Positions 51,888 to 61,156 of a stretch of DNA of 64,000 nt are shown here, one piece after another. Both the position numbers and the translations under genes were made by a program. Each line of letters begins with the position of its first letter. Position 1 is the first letter of the stretch. The stretch comes from Syntrophorhabdus sp. PtaB.Bin027. GTDB taxonomy: Bacteria > Desulfobacterota > Syntrophorhabdia > Syntrophorhabdales > Syntrophorhabdaceae. The DNA lies in assembly GCA_002067585.1 (NCBI GenBank), contig MVQO01000026.1, positions 1 through 64,000 on the forward strand, given 5' to 3'. The notes under the pieces are model-generated. The model was not told the DNA's origin and ran no database searches. It saw only the letters and a list, made by a program, of their open reading frames with translations.

Positions 51888-52187
51888 TCAGCCTCCGGCA
51901 AGTGGTTCCATATATGCCTCTACATGCACTGTATCGCCATCAGAAATCTTTTTCTGTAACCCTTCGGAAAAGGAAAAGTGACTTTGTCCATTGAGGTATA
52001 CCTGTCGGAGATCATCACCCATTTCTCCTTTCTCAATGAATCGAAGATAAGGAGGAAACCTCTTGGAGACTATCTGTAAAACATCTTTTAATGTTGCCTG
52101 ATCTTCGCTTAACTCTATTTCTAAGGGGGTTTCAAAGATATTTTTAATTTTAAGGTTTGATTCAATCTTTATCTTCACTTTCATCAT
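51888..52187 (-). CDS. MoaD/ThiS-like ubiquitin-fold protein
   Basis: 99 residues with a beta-grasp pattern: VKIKIESNLKIKNIF, ATLKDVLQIVSKRFPP, VYLNG, then ISDGDTVHVEAYMEPLAGG at the very C-terminus. The terminal Gly-Gly after a GDxV-x-x-x-PLAGG block is the hallmark of MoaD/ThiS sulfur carriers, which are adenylated and thiocarboxylated. No moaE, thiG or E1-like gene is next to it, so its partner enzyme is unknown. Confidence 0.8.
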   Translation of the reverse strand: MMKVKIKIESNLKIKNIFETPLEIELSEDQATLKDVLQIVSKRFPPYLRFIEKGEMGDDLRQVYLNGQSHFSFSEGLQKKISDGDTVHVEAYMEPLAGG

Positions 52188-52476
52188 TTAACCCAATTTT
52201 TTATTTAAATAGTTATTTATTATGAATATATGTTGTCAGGTGTGGTTAAATCAAGCCCTCCTAAATAGCTTTTGCGACATCCCTTCCATAATTTTGCTCA
52301 TTCGGTTTCCAAGTGGAGACAGAAGGCAGATGGGATAGTAGATTCACTCTAGGAAATTCCCAACTAATTATGTAAGCAAAACACCCTGTATCTCCTTCTC
52401 AATAGTTCATATATGTGGTCTCCGTCCCTTACAAGTTACAGCTATGCAACTCATGCTGATTACTCGTTCTTTTCTT

Positions 52477-52920
52477 TTAGATCTTCAGCTCAAGATTGAT
52501 CATGTCTCCACGGCTAAAACCCATCTTGTCGAAAAACTGTAGAAGGTCCCAATCTTTCCAGTTTACAAAGACATAGACAGTATCCACACCAACCGCCTTG
52601 AACATATCCAGCATCTGCCGAAAGAGAAGCCGGGCTATCCCTTTTTTTTGGTATTCTTTAATCACCCCCAGAGTATCTATCCATCCAAAATTACCAGGAA
52701 TTGAATATTCCCCACCACTGGCCCTCCCCAGGATAAAACCGACCATCTTGCCATCCACTTCAGCAGCAAGGGAGGGAACAGCAGAACTTTCAGTGAGTTG
52801 AATCTTTTCCTCCCAATATCTCTTTCTTTCCGCCCCAAGAAGGCTATAGTCGATTTCGGTGACCGCATCTAGATCTTTCATGGTCAACTTTCTCAACCTT
52901 GCAGGGTATATCTGGCTCAT
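52477..52920 (-). CDS. GNAT-family N-acetyltransferase
   Basis: 147 residues from ATG 52920. ARLRKLTMKDLDAVTEIDYSLLG begins the fold; VDGKMVGFILGRA is strand 4, and GVIKEYQKKGIARLLFRQMLDMFKAVGVDTVYVFVNWKD is the acetyl-CoA-binding motif A (Q/R-x-x-G-x-A). Substrate unknown. A longer in-frame start at 52980 adds residues outside the fold. Confidence 0.87.
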   Translation of the reverse strand: MSQIYPARLRKLTMKDLDAVTEIDYSLLGAERKRYWEEKIQLTESSAVPSLAAEVDGKMVGFILGRASGGEYSIPGNFGWIDTLGVIKEYQKKGIARLLFRQMLDMFKAVGVDTVYVFVNWKDWDLLQFFDKMGFSRGDMINLELKI

Positions 52921-52980
52921 AGCTTCAAACCCCCTTTCTAATTGATTTTTGAATGTACTGCAAATTAGGATGGTTGTCAA

Positions 52981-53421
52981 GAAATGGGGCTTTGCTGGGT
53001 CAGGTATATGCCGTTTAATCGTAAAAACACACTTAATACTCGATAAGGGCTACAGCCCTGCGGTACGAGACGGTCAGGATTCAGGGCTTGGATTTTTGAT
53101 GATCATAAACATTAATAAGACTATGCTACATTGTTTTCTGAATGTTGAGATATTTTGATGGAATCTATTTTCAAATCACGGTGTGAATCTATTACGGGGT
53201 TTTGCCTTGCCCCCCTTCACCAATAAAGCCATTAAAGAGCCTCCCCCTCAAATTCATGTCATTCACTGTATTACTGCCCACGAGAGAGGCAAACCACATA
53301 AAAGGTCCATACTTTCAAAAAAAAGGGGTAAATGCACTTATTCATTCACCCGCAGTGTGTAATTTTAGTGACATAGACTTGCCCGTGTGAACCTACTGTG
53401 CTTTATTGATATCATTGAGAG
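52981..53421 (+). other. Intergenic region without recognisable gene
   Basis: 441 bases between the acetyltransferase start and tRNA-Glu. Short plus-strand frames have no family resemblance. A weak hairpin GGGCT-AC-AGCCC is near 53046. Nothing else noted. Confidence 0.4.
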
Positions 53422-53496
53422 CGTCCCCAGGGGGATTCGAACCCCCGTTGCCGGCTTGAAAGGCCGATGTCCTAGGCCAGGCTAGACGATGGGGAC
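53422..53496 (-). tRNA. tRNA-Glu (anticodon TTC)
   Basis: Minus strand GTCCCCA pairs with TGGGGAC. The anticodon arm carries CTTTCAA with anticodon TTC, and the T arm GGGGG-TTCGAAT-CCCCC is perfect. GTCTAG in the D arm is typical of tRNA-Glu. CCA not encoded. Confidence 0.93.
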
Positions 53497-53503
53497 ACTA
53501 TTA

Positions 53504-53577
53504 TGGGCCGTGCAAGACTTGAACTTGCGACTCTCTGCTTAAAAGGCAGATACTCTACCAACCTGAGTTAACGGCCC
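53504..53577 (-). tRNA. tRNA-Lys (anticodon TTT)
   Basis: Minus strand GGGCCGT pairs with ACGGCCC. The anticodon stem TCTGC/GCAGA encloses CTTTTAA with anticodon TTT; T arm GCAAG-TTCAAGT-CTTGC. Seven bases upstream of tRNA-Glu on the same strand, so the pair is one transcript. Confidence 0.93.
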
Positions 53578-54131
53578 CTGAAGGTTATAAGAATATGAAA
53601 TATTATGGCTATTGTCAAGCCTAATACTGCTATTTTTGTCGATCCTGTGGAGATCAATTTCCTTCATCATTCCAGTCCTTAAACACAAGCAAATGCTAAA
53701 AGCAATTTCATTATTTTAGAGATGACCTAACAACAGGACTTGCGGATAGGGCTCTTTTTATCCTCACCTAACCCACTGAAAAGGTTGATTTATAGAGACC
53801 GCTGTAGAGTGTGCAGTGGATATTCATTTTTGGTCATCCGACTGAACGCTCTCGGAAATCATTACAGTTTTAAGTTCACAAAAAATTCACTACAATCGAT
53901 GTAAAGTCTAATAAAATCGATGAGCACATGTGTCACTTCCTCAACTTGTTCACAGGTTTTCCATAGTTTTTGTTAAAAACTATGGAATGCTGCAAAGGCT
54001 ATTTTGCGAAAAAGAGAATGAGCAGACGTGTGTATGTATAAACGCCTGAATGCCAGAAAGAAGATACATGATTTAATACAATGCAAAAAGAAAAAACCTG
54101 ATCAACAAGAACAACGCATCTAGATAACAGC
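53578..54131. other. Intergenic region with a long perfect hairpin
   Basis: 554 bases between tRNA-Lys and the DUF192 gene. It should hold the tRNA promoter and possibly a small RNA. The only striking element is the 13-bp perfect inverted repeat at 53959-53987. A 29-residue basic frame (54034-54123) is too short to support. Confidence 0.45.
53959..53987. repeat. 13-bp perfect inverted repeat, 3-base loop
   Basis: TTCCATAGTTTTT-GTT-AAAAACTATGGAA. Stem pairing is complete over 13 bp. No T-run follows outside the stem on either strand, so it is not a standard intrinsic terminator. Confidence 0.6.
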
Positions 54132-54584
54132 TTAGAACGAATTCTTTAAAAGTTTTGTTTTTGTCCCATTTCTCATCCGGCACTTATCAGCCTTACCGGC
54201 TTTAATTTCAAGGACATACCGAGCTGGTTTCCGAGAAGAGATTATGCTCTCATCGAGAGGTTTTGCATTTTTATGAATGTCTACAACCAGGAAGTTGTTA
54301 TCAATGAAGACCAAGTCGAGAGGAAAGAGCGTGTTCTTCATCCAGAAATGTCTCAACTCCTCCCGTTGGAAGATAAAAAACATCCCTGCTTTATCATCCA
54401 GTGATTTCCGGAACATTAGTCCCCTTGCCTGCTCTTCATGAGTTATCGCAGGCTCAACATCGAATCGGCATGTTTCCGATCCCATGTCGGAATAGATTAT
54501 CAGGGTTTCACTGTTGGTCACGCATGGCACAAAAAAACAAATAGTTATGATAATGAACTGTAAAGAAATCGATATCTTGGTCAC
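54132..54584 (-). CDS. Exported DUF192 protein
   Basis: 150 residues from GTG 54584. The hydrophobic N-terminus (ISLQFIIITICFFVPCVTNS) looks like a signal peptide. The domain shows FDVEPAITHEEQARGLMFRKSLDDKAGMFFIF, HFWMKNTLFPLDLVFID and ARYVLEIKAG, the DUF192 hallmarks. Function unknown; a small periplasmic protein. Confidence 0.87.
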   Translation of the reverse strand: MTKISISLQFIIITICFFVPCVTNSETLIIYSDMGSETCRFDVEPAITHEEQARGLMFRKSLDDKAGMFFIFQREELRHFWMKNTLFPLDLVFIDNNFLVVDIHKNAKPLDESIISSRKPARYVLEIKAGKADKCRMRNGTKTKLLKNSF

Positions 54585-54607
54585 TTGCTATCAAAAACCT
54601 TTAATTT

Positions 54608-55291
54608 TTAATCTTTATTTGCCGGTGCAGTTAACATCTTTTGACGCATAAATTCGATAATACCCGGTAATATTGATATAATAATTATGGCAAAAATAAC
54701 GAGGGAAAAATTCTCTCTAATCATGGGCAGGTTCCCAAAAAAATATCCGGCAAGGGTGCAGATAAGTATCCAGGCAATCCCACCAATGATATTATAGCTG
54801 ATAAATTTCCAGTATGTCATGCTGCCAATTCCTGCAACAAAGGGGGCAAACGTTCTGATAATAGGGACAAAACGAGCAATGATGATCGTCTTGCCGCCAT
54901 ATCTTTCATAGAACTGATGTGTTCTGTCCAGATATTCTTTATTGAGAAAACGCACTTTTTCTTTGTGAAAAATCTTGGGCCCTATGTACGATCCTATCCA
55001 GTAATTAACCGTGTCACCTCCAATGGCAGCAACGGAAAGAATCGCAAAAAGCCATACTATATCAAAGGCACCTAACGCAGCAAATGCCCCGGCTGCAAAA
55101 AGAAGGGAATCACCTGGTAAAAAGGGAGTTACAACCAGACCTGTTTCCATAAAGACTATAATAAACAGTATCAGATAGGTCCAGAGACCGTAGTTCTGTA
55201 TGATTTCGCTTAGGTGCTTGTCAATGTGAAGAAAGATGTCGACAAGAGTCTTGAGCAATTCCATGCGGTATACTACACTGATCGATAGCAT
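54608..55291 (-). CDS. DedA-family membrane protein
   Basis: 227 residues. [77 protein letters not shown] and the final amphipathic/hydrophobic helices are typical of DedA (VTT-domain) proteins, which act in membrane lipid recycling (undecaprenyl phosphate or phosphatidylethanolamine flipping in studied members). Start is uncertain: ATG 55291 or ATG 55264, neither with a clear Shine-Dalgarno. Confidence 0.9.
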   Translation of the reverse strand: MLSISVVYRMELLKTLVDIFLHIDKHLSEIIQNYGLWTYLILFIIVFMETGLVVTPFLPGDSLLFAAGAFAALGAFDIVWLFAILSVAAIGGDTVNYWIGSYIGPKIFHKEKVRFLNKEYLDRTHQFYERYGGKTIIIARFVPIIRTFAPFVAGIGSMTYWKFISYNIIGGIAWILICTLAGYFFGNLPMIRENFSLVIFAIIIISILPGIIEFMRQKMLTAPANKD

Positions 55292-55404
55292 GAGTCAACA
55301 AACTTAAGGACTAAGTTGTCTGACTTATATAGTGCCTTTAAAAAACAAAACAAAAGAAGTATACTATGTTTGATTTAAAACCTAACAATTTTTATGGTGG
55401 ACAA

Positions 55405-56256
55405 ATGAATCAGACAAAGACATTCTTTCTGATGGTTGTACTTACAATCATCTTTGTTGCTTTAGGAAGCATGATTGGCGGACGAGACGGAGGCATGATT
55501 GCCTTTTTCATAGCTCTTGTTATGAATTTTATTAGCTATTGGTTTTGTGACAAGATTGTCCTCAAAATGTATAGGGCTCAAGAAGTATCTGAGGCTGAAG
55601 CCCCGCAGCTTCATGCGATGGTATCTGCGCTTGCACAAAAGGCGTCCATTCCCATGCCCAGAGTTTACATAATTGAAAACGACAGTCCCAACGCATTCGC
55701 AACAGGAAGAAGCCCATCAAAGGGCGTTGTTGCAGTCACCACCGGTATTATGAGAATACTAAGTAGAGAAGAGCTAGAAGGCGTTCTTGCCCACGAGATT
55801 TCCCATATTAAGCACCGAGACATCCTAATCCAAACAGTTGCGGCAACCCTCGCAGGCGCAATCACCATGATAGCGAACTTTGCTCGTTTTACAGCATTTT
55901 TTGGTGGAGGAAGCAATGACGACGAGGGAAGAGGAAACATTTTTAGCGTTATTATTTTTTCAATGCTTGCTGCTTTTGCTGCAATGTTGATACAGTTAGC
56001 AATTTCCAGATCACGGGAATATATGGCTGATGATCGTGGAGCACAGCTTTCAGGAAACCCCCTCTACCTCGCCGGTGCCCTTAAAAAACTGACCTTGGGG
56101 GTTGCCCGCTCTCCTATGAATGATGCCAATCCCTCAACAGCACCGCTTTTTATTGTTAATCCGTTCAGCGCAAAAGGGATTATTACCCTTTTCAGTACCC
56201 ATCCTCCAATAGAAGAAAGGATAAAACGGTTGGAGGACATGGCTTATAGACGATAA
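55405..56256 (+). CDS. htpX: HtpX-type membrane zinc metalloprotease
   Basis: 283 residues from ATG 55405; an in-frame ATG at 55366 would add 13 residues. Two N-terminal membrane helices, then ASIPMPRVYIIENDSPNAFATGRSP, the zinc motif GVLAHEISHIKHRD (HExxH), two more helices, and ISRSREYMADDRGAQLSG supplying the third ligand Glu. Ends STHPPIEERIKRLEDM. Quality control of membrane proteins. Its stop lies inside the 5' end of the rsmB frame. Confidence 0.94.
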   Translation: MNQTKTFFLMVVLTIIFVALGSMIGGRDGGMIAFFIALVMNFISYWFCDKIVLKMYRAQEVSEAEAPQLHAMVSALAQKASIPMPRVYIIENDSPNAFATGRSPSKGVVAVTTGIMRILSREELEGVLAHEISHIKHRDILIQTVAATLAGAITMIANFARFTAFFGGGSNDDEGRGNIFSVIIFSMLAAFAAMLIQLAISRSREYMADDRGAQLSGNPLYLAGALKKLTLGVARSPMNDANPSTAPLFIVNPFSAKGIITLFSTHPPIEERIKRLEDMAYRR

Positions 56257-57550
56257 ATCCTGGTTCACTCTGCGTTCACTTATAGTTACAATCATTGAAA
56301 AGGTTGAATCCGGCTGGCTTCTTGACGAAACGATAGACCACTTCTTCTCTGGTGAGCGCCTGCCGGCTGAGCAGAAAAGTCTCATTCATGAGATTGTTTC
56401 GGGTGTATTCCGATGGAAGGGGTATTTTGATTGGGTACTCAGACAATATGCCAGAAAAAATGTGAAGAAACATGTTAGATATCTCATTTGGGCTTCTCTG
56501 TACCAGGTTGCCTTCATGAAAAAATCCTCTCACCATGTAGTAAAAGAGTCTGTTGAATATGCAAAGGCTGAACACGGTATCAATACTGCCGGTTTTGTCA
56601 ATGCTGTTTTAAGAAAATACCTCAGAGAAATCGAGACAAGGCGTATTTCTAAACCAGGCGTTATCAGCCAAACAGGATCCCTGTCACCTGATATAATGGC
56701 TGTAGTCTACTCATTTCCCCAATGGCTTGTACAACGATGGAGGAAACGTTTTGGACATTCTAAAGCCGAATTACTTTTCTCTCACCTTAATAAACCGCCT
56801 GAGTTCGCTCTTAGAGTTATTGAGCATAACATTACAAAATGTGAGGCGATCACGAAACTTGAAAATTTGGGTCTCATGGTTAAACCTGGGAAATTTCTTG
56901 AATCCGCCCTCTATGTCAATAGGCTTGCCCCTTTAATCCAGGACGAGCTTCTCAGAAACAAATTAATATCTATCCAGGATGAAACGTCACAGCTTGCCGT
57001 CCATTCGCTTCAGTTAAAACCCGGTAGTCTTGTTTTGGACGCATGCTCTGGACTGGGTACCAAGGCTTCACATATTATGGATCTTGCCACTGGTATCCGT
57101 CTGGTTGCCTTGGATAATAGTTTAAGCCGTTTAAGCTTTGCTGATCGTCGCTCCAGCCTGATACTGGGAGATGCAAATTTTGCCCCTTTTAAAGGTGAGG
57201 TTTTTGATGCCATCATCCTTGATGCGCCATGTTCTTCCCTCGGCATAATACGAAAACACCCTGAGATTAAATGGAGAAGGCGCGAAAACGATATTAATCA
57301 TTTTAGTCACAAACAATATGCCATGCTTAAGTCGGTTTGGGATAAACTCAAAGTTGGTGGGCATCTCGTTTACAGCGTCTGCTCTTTCGAACCGGAAGAG
57401 ACAATCGATGTTATTAACAAATTTAAGAATATCAGGAAGTTTGCACTTGAAAATCCCCTTCCCTTCTTGTTTAATAAGGAGTACTTCGTTTCCTTACCTT
57501 TTGAAACCGGAATGGATGGCTTCTTTATAGCAAGGTTGAAAAAGTTATGA
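56246..57550 (+). CDS. rsmB: 16S rRNA cytosine-C5 methyltransferase RsmB, without a canonical start
   Basis: The N-terminal NusB-like domain (SLIVTIIEKVESGW...LIHEIVSGVFRWKGYFDWVLR) and the SAM domain (LDACSGLGTKASHIMDLA, catalytic LDAPCSSLGIIRKHPEIKWR, second Cys VYSVCSFEPEE) match RsmB, and 434 codons from 56246 is the usual length. In this frame no ATG, GTG or TTG exists between the stop at 56222 and the GTG at 56462, which would cut the N-domain. The best candidate is ATA 56246, nine bases after GGAGG; a CTG lies at 56270. Either a rare start is used or the N-terminal region has an indel. Confidence 0.88.
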   Translation: MDDKSWFTLRSLIVTIIEKVESGWLLDETIDHFFSGERLPAEQKSLIHEIVSGVFRWKGYFDWVLRQYARKNVKKHVRYLIWASLYQVAFMKKSSHHVVKESVEYAKAEHGINTAGFVNAVLRKYLREIETRRISKPGVISQTGSLSPDIMAVVYSFPQWLVQRWRKRFGHSKAELLFSHLNKPPEFALRVIEHNITKCEAITKLENLGLMVKPGKFLESALYVNRLAPLIQDELLRNKLISIQDETSQLAVHSLQLKPGSLVLDACSGLGTKASHIMDLATGIRLVALDNSLSRLSFADRRSSLILGDANFAPFKGEVFDAIILDAPCSSLGIIRKHPEIKWRRRENDINHFSHKQYAMLKSVWDKLKVGGHLVYSVCSFEPEETIDVINKFKNIRKFALENPLPFLFNKEYFVSLPFETGMDGFFIARLKKL

Positions 57551-58263
57551 CATGGAAAAAAGGGTTGCTCTATTCTCTCCTTCCCTTCTTTGTTTTTTTT
57601 GTATCTGTCTATCTTACCATTGATCTTTTACTAAAATCTGGTGGCAATGTCATCTGTCCTGATATACGAGGAAAAACTGTTGACGAAGCCCGGGAGGTTG
57701 CAAAAAAAACAGGGCTTCCCCTCGTAGTATTAAGATATGAAAACAGGAGCGATGTTCCCTATAACCATATAACCGTACAGAAACCAGAAGCAAACATCCC
57801 TATTAGAAAGGGCAGGATTATCCATGTCATAGTTTCTGAGGGTCCTAAATTAACGGACGTGCCCAACCTTATTGGCATAACCCTTCAGGAGGCCGAAGAA
57901 ACGCTAAAAGAAAAGAATCTTGGGATAGGAAAAATTATTCATATTCCTCATATTAAAGAAGGTAAGATTATAGCACAGACACCAAAGGGTGGAGAAAAAA
58001 TACTTGAAAAAAAGGAAGTAACGCTTTTTATTGCGCAAAATGAGTCCAAGTATTATTTTTTACCGGAATTGAAAGATTTGAATCTCTGGGATATACAAGG
58101 GGAAATGGATACAAAACAAATTAAATACAGGATCACCCTATTACCAACCGTGATGATTAATGACAGAACGGTTCAGCAAGAAAGCCTGAGACTTTCTCTC
58201 CCCTCCAGGACCATATTTAAAAGAGATGAGGAAATTCTTATATACATAAACAGTGGAGGCTGA
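57547..58263 (+). CDS. Membrane-anchored PASTA-domain protein
   Basis: 238 residues. One N-terminal membrane helix (LLYSLLPFFVFFVSVYLTIDLLL), then about three PASTA-like units: VICPDIRGKTVDEAREVAKK, DVPNLIGITLQEAEETLKEKNL, and a more divergent one starting FLPELKDLNLWDIQGEM. No kinase or transpeptidase domain is attached, so it is a stand-alone envelope PASTA protein that may bind peptidoglycan. Overlaps rsmB by four bases and precedes rpe by four. Confidence 0.87.
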   Translation: MTWKKGLLYSLLPFFVFFVSVYLTIDLLLKSGGNVICPDIRGKTVDEAREVAKKTGLPLVVLRYENRSDVPYNHITVQKPEANIPIRKGRIIHVIVSEGPKLTDVPNLIGITLQEAEETLKEKNLGIGKIIHIPHIKEGKIIAQTPKGGEKILEKKEVTLFIAQNESKYYFLPELKDLNLWDIQGEMDTKQIKYRITLLPTVMINDRTVQQESLRLSLPSRTIFKRDEEILIYINSGG

Positions 58264-58267
58264 AACG

Positions 58268-58948
58268 ATGAAAAAGACCTTAATAGCTCCCTCAATCCTT
58301 TCGTGTAACTTTCTCAAGCTCGAAGAGGAGATAAAAGATGTTGAAAAAGCTGGTGCCGATCTTATTCATGTTGATGTTATGGATGGCCATTTTGTTCCAA
58401 ATATTACGATCGGGCCCATGTTTGTCAGAGCACTTAAGACCATCACTACAACAGTACTTGACGTTCATCTTATGATCAAGAATCCACAGCAATACGTATC
58501 TGAATTCATTGAGGCCGGAGCTGATATTGTTACTGTACACGCTGAGGCTGACGTGCACCTTCTAAGGACCATCGATATGATACGGTCACAGGGCAGGAAA
58601 GCTGGTGTATCATTGAATCCTTCATCATCGCTCAATCTCATTGAATATGCATTATGCGCGATTGATCTTCTCCTCATTATGACCGTGAATCCTGGATTTG
58701 GCGGACAACAGTATATTACAACCATGGAACCAAAGATAACTGCAGCACGTGACATGATTAAAAAAACGGGCAGGAATATCGATCTTGAAGTGGATGGTGG
58801 TATCAAGGCAACAAATGTTCAGCGTGTTGTAAAAGCCGGTGCAAATATTGTTGTCATGGGTACAGAAATATTTCACAGTGGAGACTATGCAGCAAAAATT
58901 AGGGAAGTGAGAAAGATAGTAAGCTCCCAAGACTATGGAACACATTAA
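58268..58948 (+). CDS. rpe: Ribulose-phosphate 3-epimerase
   Basis: 226 residues from ATG 58268 (GGAGG eight bases upstream). TIM barrel with IAPSILSCNFLKLEEEI, HVDVMDGHFVPNITIGP, DVHLMIKNPQQYV, MTVNPGFGGQQY and LEVDGGIKATN; metal-binding His and catalytic Asp residues are present. Interconverts ribulose-5-phosphate and xylulose-5-phosphate. Overlaps the next gene by 14 bases. Confidence 0.95.
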   Translation: MKKTLIAPSILSCNFLKLEEEIKDVEKAGADLIHVDVMDGHFVPNITIGPMFVRALKTITTTVLDVHLMIKNPQQYVSEFIEAGADIVTVHAEADVHLLRTIDMIRSQGRKAGVSLNPSSSLNLIEYALCAIDLLLIMTVNPGFGGQQYITTMEPKITAARDMIKKTGRNIDLEVDGGIKATNVQRVVKAGANIVVMGTEIFHSGDYAAKIREVRKIVSSQDYGTH

Positions 58949-59591
58949 ACAGAAGGTTTACAAAAAAGTCTACCATATGGCATGTGAAGAGCTTCTCAAT
59001 GCCAATATTCCGCAGCGTTGCGAAGCAGCAGGCGTATTCTATAAGGAAGGTTCAAACAATTCAATCATAGCGATACCTTTTTTTAACGAAAGCATCACAG
59101 TCACCGTCCCAGGATTCACCTTCAAGAGTTCGAAGAATACCAACATTACTCTCGTTACAAGAATAATCCTTCTTCATTATCTGATCAAAGCATCAGGAGC
59201 CAAAATTGGGAAGGATATGGTACCTTATGAGGACATTCCTGGCCTCAGACACTACCTTCCTGTTTATCAAAAAAGAGCTTTAAAACCACTCCAGGCAGCA
59301 TTCGGATTTGACCGACATGCATTTCTTGAGGCCGGCCTCTCATTAGGTGCAATTCAGCAGGAATACGGTGATGCGTCGTTTACTTTACATGTGCTGCCAA
59401 GAATATCTATCACATTTATTCTCTGGGAAGGAGATTCAGAGTTTCCACCATCGATAAAAACGCTTTTTGACCCAACCATTCCGGATTACTTGCCCCTGGA
59501 AGATATTGTTGTTGTCTCCAAACTCGCTGCAACGCGTATTTTAAAAGAAGCAAGACGGCAACATGCTTTCGATGCAAGCGACTATTCTTAA
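58935..59591 (+). CDS. DUF3786 protein
   Basis: 218 residues with the DUF3786 layout: RCEAAGVFYKEGSNNSIIAIPFF, VTVPGFTFKSS, ILLHYLIKASGAKI, GLRHYLPVYQKRALKPLQAAFG and LPRISITFILWEGDSEFPP. Found mainly in anaerobes, sometimes near corrinoid or CO-related genes; no function established. Here it ends the htpX-rsmB-PASTA-rpe run. Confidence 0.85.
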   Translation: MEHIKQKVYKKVYHMACEELLNANIPQRCEAAGVFYKEGSNNSIIAIPFFNESITVTVPGFTFKSSKNTNITLVTRIILLHYLIKASGAKIGKDMVPYEDIPGLRHYLPVYQKRALKPLQAAFGFDRHAFLEAGLSLGAIQQEYGDASFTLHVLPRISITFILWEGDSEFPPSIKTLFDPTIPDYLPLEDIVVVSKLAATRILKEARRQHAFDASDYS

Positions 59592-59612
59592 AAGAGTACT
59601 ATTTCAAAAAGA

Positions 59613-60362
59613 TTAACCATTCAATTTTCTCGCAAATATAAGAAAACCTGTATGAGCAACCATTCTGTCTTCTGGCCTCACCCGCTCGGGAACAGTCTTA
59701 TACCTCCGCAACATGAGTTCCAGCACCTCAACATCTCCGAAACCTTCACTGAGTGCACGGAGTGTTTCAACAATCTGATTTGTGGTGGGCACTATAATCC
59801 CTAAGTATGTGCTTCCTTTCATGAGACTCCTTATCTTTTCAATAATCAGCCAGGGTTCCCGCACATCAATGAATGCAGCATCAAAATTTCTTTTGTCAGA
59901 ATCCATGATATCACCGTGATGAAGATCAACATTATCCCACTCGGTAAAGCGTTCTATATTTTTGCGTATATTTTTATAGTGCCTCTCTTCCTTCTCATAG
60001 GTTACAACACTGCCTTCAGGCCCTACCATTCTCGAAAAAATGCAGGTTAATGCACCGCTTCCTCCTCCAACCTCACAAACCTTTGAACCATTTCTGAGAT
60101 TGAGCTTGAAGCAAATGTGATAGGCTTCCTTCGGGTAAACAATCTGGGTTTCCCTTCTAAGCCCATACATGATTATGTCTTCCAATGTGGGCTTGAAAAA
60201 CTCGTAACTTCCTCGTTTCACACCATATTCAACACCCACAAGATCAGAATAATTTATTACACCCCCTGTACCATGAAACGATTTCCCCATCTCAACTTTT
60301 TTGAAATACCTCTTTTCCCTGTAAACAATTAATACGTAATCGTTTTCCGCAATTGTGTTCAA
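59613..60362 (-). CDS. trmI: tRNA (adenine-N1)-methyltransferase, TrmI/Gcd14 family
   Basis: 249 residues. The N-terminal barrel (GVEYGVKRGSYEFFKPTLEDIIMYGLRRETQIVYPKEA) and SAM-binding KVCEVGGGSGALTCIFSRMVGPEGSVVTYEK identify the TrmI family, which methylates A58 of tRNA. DAAFIDVREPWLIIEKI matches the catalytic Asp region. Converges with the DUF3786 gene. Confidence 0.92.
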   Translation of the reverse strand: MNTIAENDYVLIVYREKRYFKKVEMGKSFHGTGGVINYSDLVGVEYGVKRGSYEFFKPTLEDIIMYGLRRETQIVYPKEAYHICFKLNLRNGSKVCEVGGGSGALTCIFSRMVGPEGSVVTYEKEERHYKNIRKNIERFTEWDNVDLHHGDIMDSDKRNFDAAFIDVREPWLIIEKIRSLMKGSTYLGIIVPTTNQIVETLRALSEGFGDVEVLELMLRRYKTVPERVRPEDRMVAHTGFLIFARKLNG

Positions 60363-61156
60363 TTATATCCTCTCCGCTTCAGTAAATTCCCACAGAAGAG
60401 TCCGTGGAACTGGTATATCTTTTCCTTACGTGTGGCTAGTGTCACTGTTTTGCCATAATAATAAATGATATGGCAGTTATCAATTTACAACCTTATGTTG
60501 TATAATTTTTTCAAATTCTACAACTACTTTTGGCAATTCCATAGGAATAACACCGCCAACATTAAATGTGTTTGTCATCGAAACAATTGTGAGAAGTTTG
60601 ATCATGACGTCTATGAAGGGTGTGTCTTCATGTTGACAGCATAAAACTCTTCTCTTCCATGCTGTATATCCCATTTAAGAAACATAATTTTAATCTTTCT
60701 CACAAGCAGATTGTAGGAAAACACTGAAAATATGCAAGGCAACACAGGGGTCGGATCGCAGTTGCCTTCAGCGCCAGCGCAAGACCTGTCATTATTGTCA
60801 ACATACCCAGTATGCCATCTGCATAAAACGTTAGAAATTCCTCGTACCATGTCAAGAAGACCAGTGCATGGGCATTGTTTTCAATTGCTGCCACTAAAAA
60901 AATCTTTTTTTGAGGGCGGTTGCAAAGCTTTTTCACTATCTGAATACTCTTCAAGATTTACCTTTTTTATAAAATATACCTCTTTGAAAATACGATAAGT
61001 GAGGTTATTGGCATAAAAATAATACGTCCGATTATGCCAAATCTATTAAATAACCATGTTCCTTTCCTGTTAATCTATTATAAATAGCTATTATTGTCAA
61101 AACACTGCCATTCATCTACTTGAACTTATTTCTTCTTTAGAGTAAAACTAACAAAC
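60363..61156. other. Intergenic region without a supported gene
   Basis: 794 bases between trmI and smr. Several overlapping short frames on both strands (minus 60480-60674, 60611-60850, 60700-60954; plus 60732-60998) have no Shine-Dalgarno and no family resemblance; the mix of frames over one stretch would fit a decayed gene. TGCCATA (60451-60457) and TATGGCA (60469-60475) form an inverted repeat about 90 bases upstream of trmI, a possible operator. Confidence 0.45.

Noticed and set aside
52949-53390. Plus-strand frames of 62-69 residues in the acetyltransferase-tRNA gap
   Set aside because: No ribosome-binding site and no domain; the first overlaps the 5' region of the acetyltransferase gene.
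60480-60998. Overlapping short frames on both strands between trmI and smr
   Set aside because: None has a ribosome-binding site or recognisable domain; at most a decayed gene, described as intergenic.
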